From Marinomonas rhizomae (GTDB taxonomy: Bacteria > Pseudomonadota > Gammaproteobacteria > Pseudomonadales > Marinomonadaceae): 64,000 bases of DNA. The stretch spans positions 124,001 through 188,000 of the forward strand of contig NZ_QNSE01000006.1 of the NCBI RefSeq assembly GCF_003315485.1, written 5' to 3'. The notes under the pieces are model-generated. The model was not told the origin of the DNA. It searched no databases and worked only from the letters and a program-made list of their open reading frames with translations. Position numbers and translations under genes: made by a program. Positions 36,860 to 45,314 of the stretch are shown one piece after another. Numbering within the stretch: position 1 is the first letter of the stretch; the number at the start of each line of letters is the position of its first letter.

Positions 36860-36897
36860 GATACATAAATTCAAGATATATTTTAATTTTATGTATC
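36860..36897 (-). promoter_or_regulatory. paaA promoter region with inverted repeat, candidate PaaX operator
   Basis: GATACATAAA (36860-36869) and TTTATGTATC (36888-36897) form a perfect 10-base inverted repeat, 58 bases upstream of the paaA ATG. On the minus strand TTGAAT falls between the arms and TATTCT follows 16 bases later, a plausible sigma-70 pair. The repeat therefore overlaps the -35 element, a typical repressor position. PaaX is the resident candidate; its motif was not confirmed. Confidence 0.5.
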
Positions 36898-36920
36898 ACT
36901 TAAACCTCCAAATTTCAGAC

Positions 36921-36956
36921 AACAAAAAGCGGTAACCTCTTAAAGTAAGAGGTTAC
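36921..36956 (-). terminator. Rho-independent terminator after paaK
   Basis: GTAACCTCTT (36932-36941) pairs perfectly with AAGAGGTTAC (36947-36956) around AAAGT. On the minus strand it is followed by CGCTTTTTG. It ends the paaFGHIJK transcript 24 bases after paaK and separates it from paaABCDEZ. Confidence 0.85.
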
Positions 36957-36979
36957 ACTCTATTAAATAAAAAGCTTAA

Positions 36980-38299
36980 TTAAGCGGAAATTCGTTTGTC
37001 GTAAACGTGTCTAGCCTTGCCCTCTGAACGAGCTATACTACCTATATCTCTTACCTTAACGTTAATGCTGATTCCTATCGACGACTTTACGTGGTGACGC
37101 AATTCGTTAATGGCACCATGGACTTTTTGCTCATCAAAGCCAGCACACTCGGGACGCAGCTCAACATGCACATCCACACCATCCATGTTTCCATTACGAT
37201 ACAAGTGTATTTCATAGTTTTCTGAAAAGTGATTTACTTTAATTACCTCTTCTTCAATTTGTGTTGGAAAAACATTCACACCGCGAATAATCATCATGTC
37301 GTCGCTACGACCAGTAATTTTATCGATGCGGCGCATGCGACGAGCGGTCCCCGGTAATAGTCGAGTTAAATCGCGCGTGCGGTAACGAATCATCGGCAAG
37401 GCTTCTTTGCTTAAGCTGGTAAATACCAACTCGCCCATCTCACCATCTGGCAACACCTCACCCGTATTCGGATCAACAATTTCAGGATAGAAATGGTCTT
37501 CCCATACCGTAGGTCCATCCTGACTTTCTGCGCACTCCATCGCCACTCCAGGCCCCATAATTTCAGACAAGCCATAAATATCCATAGCACGAATACCTGC
37601 ACGCTCTTCTACCGAACGACGTAATTCTTGTGTCCACGGCTCGGCACCAAAAATACCTAAACGCAACTTAAGCCCAAGCGGATCGATACCTTGTTTTTCC
37701 ATTTCGTCTAGCAAATTCAACATATAAGAGGGCGTCACCATAATAATGTCAGGCTGAAAGTCTTGAATCAGGCGCACTTGCTTTTCGGTTTGTCCACCAG
37801 ACATAGGAATAACCGTACAACCAAGACGTTCGGCGCCATAATGAGCTCCCAAACCACCCGTAAACAGGCCGTAACCATACGCATTGTGTAACATATCGCC
37901 TTTTTTCCCACCCGCCGCACGGATCGAACGCGCCACAATGTTGGCCCAATTATCAATATCATTCTGGGTGTATCCTACGACCGTTGGCTTACCTGTCGTT
38001 CCGCTTGATGCGTGAAGGCGAACCACTTGATTCATCGGTGTTGCAAACATACCGTACGGATAGCTATCTCGTAGATCTGATTTTGTAGTGAAAGGAAGTT
38101 TGGCAAGATCGTCCAAGGTTTTAATATCATCTGGGTGCAAACCCAACTGATCAAAACGCTGCTTATACATAGGAACATTGCTATAAGCATGACGAACAGT
38201 CCACTGCAAACGCTCTAGTTGATGAGCTCGCAACTCATCAATACTGGCTGTTTCCATTGGATCAAGTTGATCTGGATTAAACCGACTACGAATATCCAT
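36980..38299 (-). CDS. paaK: Phenylacetate-CoA ligase
   Basis: A 439-residue AMP-forming ligase that makes phenylacetyl-CoA. The ATP-binding motif HASSGTTGKPTVVGYTQND is intact. IYGLSEIMGPGVAMEC, the MIRYRTRDLTRLLPG region and KITGRSDDMMIIRGVNVFPT are family landmarks. Length agrees with E. coli PaaK (437). It is the last gene of the paaFGHIJK unit and is followed by a terminator. The CoA thioester made here is the substrate of PaaABCE and, in known systems, the ligand that releases PaaX. Confidence 0.95.
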   Translation of the reverse strand: MDIRSRFNPDQLDPMETASIDELRAHQLERLQWTVRHAYSNVPMYKQRFDQLGLHPDDIKTLDDLAKLPFTTKSDLRDSYPYGMFATPMNQVVRLHASSGTTGKPTVVGYTQNDIDNWANIVARSIRAAGGKKGDMLHNAYGYGLFTGGLGAHYGAERLGCTVIPMSGGQTEKQVRLIQDFQPDIIMVTPSYMLNLLDEMEKQGIDPLGLKLRLGIFGAEPWTQELRRSVEERAGIRAMDIYGLSEIMGPGVAMECAESQDGPTVWEDHFYPEIVDPNTGEVLPDGEMGELVFTSLSKEALPMIRYRTRDLTRLLPGTARRMRRIDKITGRSDDMMIIRGVNVFPTQIEEEVIKVNHFSENYEIHLYRNGNMDGVDVHVELRPECAGFDEQKVHGAINELRHHVKSSIGISINVKVRDIGSIARSEGKARHVYDKRISA

Positions 38300-38392
38300 T
38301 GTTGCGCTCTCTCTGTTATTATTTTTAGAATTTAGTATTCATGGCTGCATTATTTTTTTTGGTGACACAACCTTATTATTTTGACTGCTGAG

Positions 38393-39607
38393 TTAATTAA
38401 GTCGCTCAATCACCATCGCTATCCCTTGCCCAACACCAATGCACATGGTGCATAAAGCATAACGCTTATCCTTAATTTCCAACTCATTTAACGCCGTGGT
38501 AATCAATCGCGCGCCACTCATCCCCAATGGATGACCTAATGCGATGGCACCGCCATTTGGATTCACGCGAGCATCGTCATCTGCTAAACCAAGCTCGCGT
38601 AATACCGCTAAGCCTTGCGATGCAAAGGCTTCATTTAATTCAATAACATCCATATCCTCTAAAGTAAGACTCACTTGCTCGAGTACCTTTTTAGACGCTG
38701 GCGCAGGGCCTATTCCCATAATACGAGGTTCAACCCCTGCCGCCGCCATACCTAATATTCGACCACGCGCTTTTAAACCATAGGTTGCTGCGGCTTCTTC
38801 GCTTGCCAACAACAAGGCGCAAGCGCCGTCGTTAACACCTGATGCATTACCTGCGGTCACTGTGCCTTTACCATCTCGACGAAACGGTGTCGAGAGATTC
38901 GACAAAGCCTCCAAACTGGTGTCCGCACGAGGATGCTCATCTTGACTAACAACAATGGGGCCCCCTTTTCGTTGCGGAATAACAACCGGGATGATCTCTT
39001 TCGACAAACGTCCATTTTGTTGAGCGACTGCCGTTTTTTGCTGACTTCGCAAAGCAAATACGTCTTGGTCTACGCGGGAAATATTAAACTCCTCCGCTAC
39101 ATTTTCAGCGGTTTCAGGCATAGAGTGCACGCCAAACTGATCTGCCATTAACTTATTAACAAAGCGCCAACCTATCGTTGTGTCATACATATCCGCTTGG
39201 CGAGAAAAAGCCTGATCCGCTTTCCCCAAGACAAATGGCGCTCGCGACATAGACTCAACCCCTCCCGCAATCATCAACCCCGCCTCACCAGCACGAATTG
39301 TTCTGGCTGCCAAGCCAACCGCATCCATACCAGAACCACACAAACGATTGATTGTTGAACCCGGAACACTGTGTGGAAGACCAGACAACAAAGAAGACAT
39401 ACGCGCCACATTGCGATTATCTTCACCCGCTTGGTTCGCACAACCATACAAGACATCATCTACTTTTGACCAATCGACCGTCGGGTTTCGATCCATAAGA
39501 GATTTTATTGGAATCGCCCCCAAATCGTCTGCTCTGACTTTAGAAAGCGCGCCACCATAGCGCCCAACCGGCGTACGGATAGCATCAATAATAAGAGCAT
39601 CAGTCAT
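38393..39607 (-). CDS. paaJ: 3-oxoadipyl-CoA / 3-oxo-5,6-dehydrosuberyl-CoA thiolase
   Basis: A 404-residue thiolase that cleaves two ring-derived 3-oxoacyl-CoA intermediates. The nucleophilic Cys is in NRLCGSGMDAVG (about residue 90). The GHP motif is in GGAIALGHPLGMSGARL. The second catalytic Cys is in CTMCIGVGQGIA. The gene overlaps paaI by eight bases. A role in the beta-ketoadipate pathway (PcaF) would use the same chemistry, but the context decides for PaaJ. Confidence 0.93.
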   Translation of the reverse strand: MTDALIIDAIRTPVGRYGGALSKVRADDLGAIPIKSLMDRNPTVDWSKVDDVLYGCANQAGEDNRNVARMSSLLSGLPHSVPGSTINRLCGSGMDAVGLAARTIRAGEAGLMIAGGVESMSRAPFVLGKADQAFSRQADMYDTTIGWRFVNKLMADQFGVHSMPETAENVAEEFNISRVDQDVFALRSQQKTAVAQQNGRLSKEIIPVVIPQRKGGPIVVSQDEHPRADTSLEALSNLSTPFRRDGKGTVTAGNASGVNDGACALLLASEEAAATYGLKARGRILGMAAAGVEPRIMGIGPAPASKKVLEQVSLTLEDMDVIELNEAFASQGLAVLRELGLADDDARVNPNGGAIALGHPLGMSGARLITTALNELEIKDKRYALCTMCIGVGQGIAMVIERLN

Positions 39608-40067
39608 TTGCGTTCTCCTGTGACAGTATCTCGCCTTTAACGCGGTAAGATTTACCGTGAAATATAGCGATCAATTGATCTTGTTGATTATAAATCTCTA
39701 CGTCGTAGTTTCCTGTACGCCCACCACGACTTTGCTCACGACAACTTGCGACAAGCACATCACCCTGAAAAGCAGGAGCGACAAAATCAATAGAACAACC
39801 AAGCGCTACGGTTGGTTGATTGTAGGTATTACAAGCAAACGCAAAAGCCGAATCGGCCAAGGTAAACATGTAACCTCCGTGGCACGTTTTATAGCCTTGC
39901 AACATAAAGTCTTGCACTATCATGCGAACTTTAGACTGACCTGGTGCAGAAAATAGTAACTCAATTCCTAAATGCCGACTGGCAACATCCTGCTGATACA
40001 AGGTTTGCGCACAACGCTCGGCAAGCTCCATTTTCACCTGCTCTTCAGTCAGCTTATTATTGGTCAT
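39600..40067 (-). CDS. paaI: Hydroxyphenylacetyl-CoA thioesterase
   Basis: A 155-residue hotdog-fold thioesterase that hydrolyses ring-hydroxylated phenylacetyl-CoA and other dead-end thioesters. The active-site segment QGYKTCHGGYMFTLADSAFA is clearly present. The ATG has AGGAG nine bases upstream and overlaps the end of paaH by 11 bases. It frees CoA when the pathway stalls. Confidence 0.92.
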   Translation of the reverse strand: MTNNKLTEEQVKMELAERCAQTLYQQDVASRHLGIELLFSAPGQSKVRMIVQDFMLQGYKTCHGGYMFTLADSAFAFACNTYNQPTVALGCSIDFVAPAFQGDVLVASCREQSRGGRTGNYDVEIYNQQDQLIAIFHGKSYRVKGEILSQENAND

Positions 40068-41595
40068 GAAAACTTTCTCCTAACATTGCGGTACGACGCA
40101 TTAATAAAGAAGGACGATATCTGTCCTCACCATAAGATTGATGCAAGTGACGCAGCACCCTTTCCACATAAGCAATACCAATAGAGTCTGCCCATGCCAA
40201 TGGACCTTTTGGATAATTCACGCCAAAACACATGGCCGTATCGACACCCTCTGCAGTCGCAACACCTTGCAAAACGGCGTCAGCCGATTCGTTCGCCAAC
40301 ATAGCGACCGTACGCATCACAACCAAAGCTGGCGAATCCATCACTTCACTCACTTTAATGCCAACCAAATCAAGACACTGAACAACATCATTCAGCGTCT
40401 CCTCGGATGTCGATGCCGAACGGCTCAAGGCAATGTTAGTTGCACTTTGATAATGCAGAGCTAAGTCCACCAAAACCAGATCGCTCAGCTGTTCATCCTT
40501 GGCTCGTTCACACGCCATACGCCCATCGGTTAATGCCAGCAAGGCTCGGCCAATTCTTATATAGCCTTTTGCTAATCCAGATACTTGTGTTACTTGAACA
40601 CCTGCCTGAGACAAACGCTCAACCAACCCAGCCAGATGACCAACATTTTCAGACACTTCACACTGTATCGTGCCCGCATGCATAGAAGACGAGACAAACA
40701 CAACTTGAGCCTCAGGCTTTTCAGCCCCCTCTTGATAAGAATAAAAACCTTGGCCAGTTTTCCGCCCTAAAAATCCAGCATCGACCAAGTCTTTTTGAAT
40801 CAAAGAAGGCTGAAAGCGAAAATCACCATAATAAGCATCAAATACAGAACAGGTGACGGCATAATTCACATCATGACCTATCATATCGGTCAGTTCGAAA
40901 GCGCCCATTCGAAAACCACCAGCCCCCTTTAACAAAGCATCCAGAGTCGCACAATCGGCCACTTGCTCTTGTCGTAAGCGAAAACTTTCAGCGTAAAAAG
41001 GGCGAGCCACTCGATTAACAATAAAACCAGGAGTAGAGGTCGCATAAACCGGCTTTTTCCCCCAATTTAAAGCGGTTTCATAAACACAGGCCGCAACATC
41101 AGAATCGGTTGCTAAGCCAGACACCACTTCAACCAGTTTCATAATGGGAGCCGGATTAAAGAAATGCATGCCAACCATACGTTCTGGGTGCTTCATTCCC
41201 GACGCTAAACGGGTAATAGAAATAGAAGAAGTATTACTGGCCAAAATACAGTCTGCAGAGCAAACCGACTCTAACGTATCAAAAATGGCTTTCTTGACGT
41301 CGATTTTTTCAACGATAGCCTCTACCACCAATCCAGCATCCGCCAAATCGTTCAGCGAGTTCGCGACCTCCAATCGAGCTAATATTTGCTGCACTTGCCC
41401 TGCGGTAAACTTTTTACGTTCTACTAACTTAGCTAATTGCCTTGCCATTGAATCGATAGCTGTTTGAGCAACCCCTTCTCGGTTGTCATAAAGCTTTACT
41501 TGATGACCCGCTTGAGCAGCCACTTGAGCAATCCCTGCTCCCATCGCGCCAGCACCAATCACCCCAACAACCGTATTTTGCTTTAAAGCAGACAC
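40057..41595 (-). CDS. paaH: 3-hydroxyadipyl-CoA dehydrogenase
   Basis: A 512-residue dehydrogenase; it is somewhat longer than E. coli PaaH (475) because it has two C-terminal 3HCDH repeats. The NAD site is GVIGAGAMGAGIAQVAAQAG at about 10-29. The catalytic His is in GMHFFNPAPIMKLVEVV. It oxidises 3-hydroxyadipyl-CoA to 3-oxoadipyl-CoA. It starts two bases after the paaG stop codon and overlaps paaI. Confidence 0.93.
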   Translation of the reverse strand: MSALKQNTVVGVIGAGAMGAGIAQVAAQAGHQVKLYDNREGVAQTAIDSMARQLAKLVERKKFTAGQVQQILARLEVANSLNDLADAGLVVEAIVEKIDVKKAIFDTLESVCSADCILASNTSSISITRLASGMKHPERMVGMHFFNPAPIMKLVEVVSGLATDSDVAACVYETALNWGKKPVYATSTPGFIVNRVARPFYAESFRLRQEQVADCATLDALLKGAGGFRMGAFELTDMIGHDVNYAVTCSVFDAYYGDFRFQPSLIQKDLVDAGFLGRKTGQGFYSYQEGAEKPEAQVVFVSSSMHAGTIQCEVSENVGHLAGLVERLSQAGVQVTQVSGLAKGYIRIGRALLALTDGRMACERAKDEQLSDLVLVDLALHYQSATNIALSRSASTSEETLNDVVQCLDLVGIKVSEVMDSPALVVMRTVAMLANESADAVLQGVATAEGVDTAMCFGVNYPKGPLAWADSIGIAYVERVLRHLHQSYGEDRYRPSLLMRRTAMLGESFHDQ

Positions 41596-41597
41596 AA

Positions 41598-42389
41598 CTA
41601 TTCCCCCTTAAATTCTGGAGTACGTTTCTCCATAAAGGCTTTCACGCCCTCACGGTAATCCTGTGTCTGACCCGCCATGCGCTGTAAATCAAGCTCAACA
41701 TCTAGTTGCGTATTGAAATCGTGATCAAAACTTTGATTGAGTGCACGCTTAACAAAAGACAAACCTTTGGTTGGCTGAGTGGCCAGACGACGCGCCAACG
41801 ACATTGCCTCTTCACGCAAATTTTCATCGTCTACGACTTTATAAATCATCCCCCACTCCAGCGCTTTTTCCGCCAAAAGTGGTTCTCCTAACAAGGCCAA
41901 CTCTTTGGCTCTTGCCATACCGATCAAGCGTGGCAAAAACCAGGTTCCACCTGAATCTGGTATCAAACCAATCTTGCAGAATGCTTGAATGAATTTTGCG
42001 GATCGCGCCGCAATCACTAGATCACAAGCCAACGGAATGTTTGCCCCAGCTCCAGCCGCCACACCATTTACCGCACATATCACTGGCATTGGAAAAGCCT
42101 GTAACTGTTTAATCAGTGGATTGTAAAAACGTTCAATTGAAATACCCAGATCAGGTGACGCAGCATTAGGATCAACATTACGATCAGACAAATCTTGCCC
42201 GGCACAGAAACCTCGCCCCTCGGCCGTTAAAACCAGCACTCTAACTTGCTCATCTTTTAGCGCAGACTTTAGGGCTTGCTGTACTTCAAGGTGCATTGCC
42301 TCATTAAAACTATTAAGCGCCTTGGGGCGATTAAAGCTCAGTAATGCCACACCAGAATCAACCGAATATAAAATATGTTCGAAGCTCAT
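41598..42389 (-). CDS. paaG: Ring-1,2-epoxyphenylacetyl-CoA isomerase (oxepin-CoA forming)
   Basis: A 263-residue crotonase-fold isomerase. It carries the oxyanion-hole segments AEGRGFCAGQDL and NGVAAGAGANIPLACDL. The catalytic Asp is in GLIPDSGGTWFLPRLIG, where Asp replaces the Glu of hydratases. It converts the epoxide to oxepin-CoA and also shifts a double bond later in the pathway. It lies 43 bases after paaF. Confidence 0.93.
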   Translation of the reverse strand: MSFEHILYSVDSGVALLSFNRPKALNSFNEAMHLEVQQALKSALKDEQVRVLVLTAEGRGFCAGQDLSDRNVDPNAASPDLGISIERFYNPLIKQLQAFPMPVICAVNGVAAGAGANIPLACDLVIAARSAKFIQAFCKIGLIPDSGGTWFLPRLIGMARAKELALLGEPLLAEKALEWGMIYKVVDDENLREEAMSLARRLATQPTKGLSFVKRALNQSFDHDFNTQLDVELDLQRMAGQTQDYREGVKAFMEKRTPEFKGE

Positions 42390-42432
42390 TTTCTATTGCC
42401 TCTCTAAGAATTGAAAAATAACACCCAGAAAA

Positions 42433-43218
42433 TTAGCGACCAGAAAAGTTTGGCTGGCGTTTTTCTTTAAACGCCATAATCCCTTCTTTTCTATCTTCAG
42501 TACCTGCCAGCACAGTAAAAGCATGGCGTTCAAAACGCAGGCCTGTTGCTAAGTCAGTATCCATGCCTTTTAGAATGGATTCTTTTGCTAAGCGCACAGC
42601 AAGGCTGCCTTTACTCGCAATGACTTTCGCCAAAGCCAAAGCTCTGGCAACAGTAAGTTCAGGTTGGGTTATTTCACTAATGAGACCAGCATCTTTTGCC
42701 TGCTGGGCATTGATAGGTTGACCGGTAAGCACCATTTGCATGGTGAGAGATTTACCAACAGCGCGTAAAAGACGCTGGGTTCCGCCTGCTCCAGGCATGA
42801 TACCTAGATTGATTTCAGGTTGACCAAATTGCGCATCACGACCAGCAATTAGAATATCCGCATGCATGGCCAACTCGCAGCCGCCCCCCAAACAGTAACC
42901 ATTAATGGCAGCAATAACGGGTTTAGAGAAACGCGTTATACGCTGCCAATATTGCTGACGCGGATCATTCAGCATACCAACGAGATCACGTTCTGCCATC
43001 TCATTAATATCGGCTCCGGCGGCAAACGCTTTCGAGCTTCCAGTTAGCACCAAAACCCGAATGTCACCCGATGCCTCAGCGACATCCATAACAGCGGATA
43101 ATTCTGCCAATAGCTCTGTCGTTAATGCATTCAATGCTTCTGGACGGTTCAACTGTACCAACTGAACCCCACTCTCTACCTGATGCACCACCAATGATTG
43201 GTAACTTTTATTTGTCAT
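42433..43218 (-). CDS. paaF: 2,3-dehydroadipyl-CoA hydratase
   Basis: A 261-residue enoyl-CoA hydratase. Both hydratase glutamates are visible, in LGGGCELAMHADI and QPEINLGIMPGAGG. It hydrates 2,3-dehydroadipyl-CoA to 3-hydroxyadipyl-CoA. It is the first gene of paaFGHIJK. The Shine-Dalgarno is weak. Upstream on the minus strand, TTGAGT and GATAAA with 17-base spacing are a plausible promoter in the region shared with paaY. Confidence 0.92.
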   Translation of the reverse strand: MTNKSYQSLVVHQVESGVQLVQLNRPEALNALTTELLAELSAVMDVAEASGDIRVLVLTGSSKAFAAGADINEMAERDLVGMLNDPRQQYWQRITRFSKPVIAAINGYCLGGGCELAMHADILIAGRDAQFGQPEINLGIMPGAGGTQRLLRAVGKSLTMQMVLTGQPINAQQAKDAGLISEITQPELTVARALALAKVIASKGSLAVRLAKESILKGMDTDLATGLRFERHAFTVLAGTEDRKEGIMAFKEKRQPNFSGR

Positions 43219-43574
43219 TTAATTCAAACACTCGTTCTTATTGTTATTAATTCGCTCAGCCAAACACTCTTTATCGGACTCAATCGCGTTTCACTCAACA
43301 TAAAGATGAACCATAATCAGATACAAAACAATAATAAATTTAACTTTTTACGTATCCCTTTAGTTAGACAAACAAATAAAACCAACTCATTAACTAAAAA
43401 TTCATTTAAAAATCAAATACTTAAAATTAAAAACTATAATTTAAAATTCATTAAAGCAAAAATAAATCTTGATAAATTTCAACTTTAACGTAAAAAAACG
43501 AAAGAATTTAAAACATATCGACACAAAATAATCTAAAATAAAAAAAATAAAGAACCAAATAAAAAAGGATCAAC
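43219..43574. other. AT-rich divergent promoter region paaF / paaY
   Basis: A 356-base non-coding stretch with long A/T-rich runs. It should contain divergent promoters for paaFGHIJK and paaYX and probably a PaaX site. A candidate minus-strand promoter (TTGAGT, 17 bases, GATAAA) lies near 43270-43300. No copy of the GATACATAAA dyad found at paaA was seen. The 96-codon plus-strand frame here is low complexity and not a gene. Confidence 0.5.
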
Positions 43575-44162
43575 ATGCCTTATTACAAAATTGATGGTGT
43601 CACACCTGTCGTACACCCTAGTGCATACGTACACCCAACCGCGACGCTAATTGGCGATGTGATCATTGGAGAAGGCTGTTATGTTGGTCCAGGCGCCTGT
43701 TTAAGAGGGGATTTTGGACGTATTACCATGGAAGAAGAGTCAAACATCCAAGACAACTGTGTTGTTCATGGCTTTTCTGATAGCCATACCCTCATTCGTA
43801 AACATGGGCATATTGGTCATGGGGCCGTTTTGCATGGCTGTATCATTGGTGAAGATGCCCTGATCGGAATGAACAGTGTTGTCATGGACTATGCTGAAGT
43901 CGGCGAAGGCTCAATCATTGCTGCATCCTCATTTATAAAGAATCGCTTTACTTGTCCACCTAGATCTCTGGTGATGGGCTCGCCAGGAAAAATCGTTCGA
44001 TCCGTCACAGATGACGAATTAAAATGGAAGCAAACAGGCACACGAGAATACATAGAACTCTCGAAACGATGCCTAACGTCAATGGTTGAATGTAATCCAC
44101 TTAATGCCATAGAAGAAAATAGGCCAACACTGCAAAGTCGGTCACATCAACCAAAAAGCTAG
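43575..44162 (+). CDS. paaY: Hexapeptide-repeat thioesterase / gamma-carbonic anhydrase-like PaaY
   Basis: A 195-residue left-handed beta-helix protein. Hexapeptide repeats such as TATLIGDVIIGEGCYVGPGA run through residues 15-130. Gamma-carbonic-anhydrase-type His residues occur in NCVVHGFSD and HGHIGHGAVLHG. In known paa clusters PaaY acts as a thioesterase accessory to PaaI. AAGGA precedes the ATG. It is followed after 105 bases by paaX. Confidence 0.93.
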   Translation: MPYYKIDGVTPVVHPSAYVHPTATLIGDVIIGEGCYVGPGACLRGDFGRITMEEESNIQDNCVVHGFSDSHTLIRKHGHIGHGAVLHGCIIGEDALIGMNSVVMDYAEVGEGSIIAASSFIKNRFTCPPRSLVMGSPGKIVRSVTDDELKWKQTGTREYIELSKRCLTSMVECNPLNAIEENRPTLQSRSHQPKS

Positions 44163-44267
44163 TTCATAATGCACTTAGTCTGCTCTTTTAAGACTATTCC
44201 ACTTTACTAAGCCGGACAGGTTTAAGAGAATAACCGCTGGCTTAACTCACTGGATCACCAGTTACCA

Positions 44268-45191
44268 ATGAACAGAATTAATACTTTAGATACGTTAATC
44301 ACTCGTTTTCAACAGCAAAAACCCATTCGAGCATCCTCTCTCGTCATCACTTTGTACGGCGATACAATTGAGCCTCATGGCGGTACCGTTTGGCTGGGCA
44401 GTTTAATCAAGCTGCTTGAACCAATGGGCATCAACGAACGATTAATGAGAACCACCATCTTTCGTTTGACTCAGGATGGCTGGCTGACCAGTGACAAGGT
44501 AGGAAGAAAAAGTTACTACAGCTTAACAGGTTCCGGTCGACGTAAGTTTGAACAAGCTTTCCGACGCGTGTACAGCACCAACCAAACCGTATGGGATGGT
44601 TCTTGGTGTTTAATCATGACACAACAATTGTCTGCCGAGGAAAGAAAGCAGCTACTAGACGATCTCAACTGGCAAGGTTTTGGCGTACTAACTGGTCAGC
44701 TTATTGGTAGTCCAAACACCAATCTAAGTGACGTAAATACCGTCTTAGCCTCATCTGGTTTACAAAGCAAAGTCATTGTATTTAAAACACATCAACAAGA
44801 AGAGCTAGCAGGAAGACAGATTCGAATGCTAGTAAGAGACTGTTGGGAACTCGATAAACTTGGCGCTCACTACCAAGAATTCATCAACCTGTTTCGCCCT
44901 GTATGGCAAGAACTGGATGAAAAAGACAATCTTGACCCTGAATCCTGCTTCCTGACTCGCACTCTGTTAATCCATGAATACAGAAAGCTCTTGCTGCGAG
45001 ACCCACAACTACCTGAAGAGCTCCTCCCGGGAGACTGGGAGGGCAGAGCCGCAAGACAGCTATGTCGAAATATTTACCGCAAAGTCACCCCAACTGCAGA
45101 GCAATGGCTAGGGAGAAATCTAGAATCCGCCGACGGCCCACTTCCAGAAGCATCACAAGCTTTTTATAAAAGATTTGGCGGACTGAACTAA
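44268..45191 (+). CDS. paaX: Phenylacetate degradation repressor PaaX
   Basis: A 307-residue GntR-like regulator of the PaaX family. The N-terminal winged helix includes GINERLMRTTIFRLTQDGWL. The central domain has WDGSWCLIMTQQLSAEERKQ and a C-terminal Cas2-like fold region follows. It should repress the paa operons until phenylacetyl-CoA accumulates. It is co-oriented with paaY, probably in the same transcript, and followed by a strong terminator. Confidence 0.94.
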   Translation: MNRINTLDTLITRFQQQKPIRASSLVITLYGDTIEPHGGTVWLGSLIKLLEPMGINERLMRTTIFRLTQDGWLTSDKVGRKSYYSLTGSGRRKFEQAFRRVYSTNQTVWDGSWCLIMTQQLSAEERKQLLDDLNWQGFGVLTGQLIGSPNTNLSDVNTVLASSGLQSKVIVFKTHQQEELAGRQIRMLVRDCWELDKLGAHYQEFINLFRPVWQELDEKDNLDPESCFLTRTLLIHEYRKLLLRDPQLPEELLPGDWEGRAARQLCRNIYRKVTPTAEQWLGRNLESADGPLPEASQAFYKRFGGLN

Positions 45192-45199
45192 GCAACAAG

Positions 45200-45239
45200 C
45201 TTTATATAGTGGTCAAACAACACTGACCGCTATATAAAG
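45200..45239 (+). terminator. Long hairpin after paaX
   Basis: CTTTATATAGTGGTCA (45200-45215) pairs with TGACCGCTATATAAAG (45224-45239), 16 pairs with one T-G wobble, around an eight-base loop. It lies eight bases after the paaX stop codon and 75 bases before the end of the convergent ABC gene. The T-tract is poor, but position and strength support termination on both strands. Confidence 0.7.
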
Positions 45240-45314
45240 TTAATTCAGCTACCCCTTCTTTCTTATTACGAGGTCATAAGGACACTCAATTAGATGAGCT
45301 AAACCCACTTTTCA

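Noticed and set aside
43198..43488. 96-codon plus-strand frame upstream of paaY
   Set aside because: Low-complexity Asn/Lys/Ile composition from AT-rich promoter DNA, no ribosome binding site, overlaps paaF.
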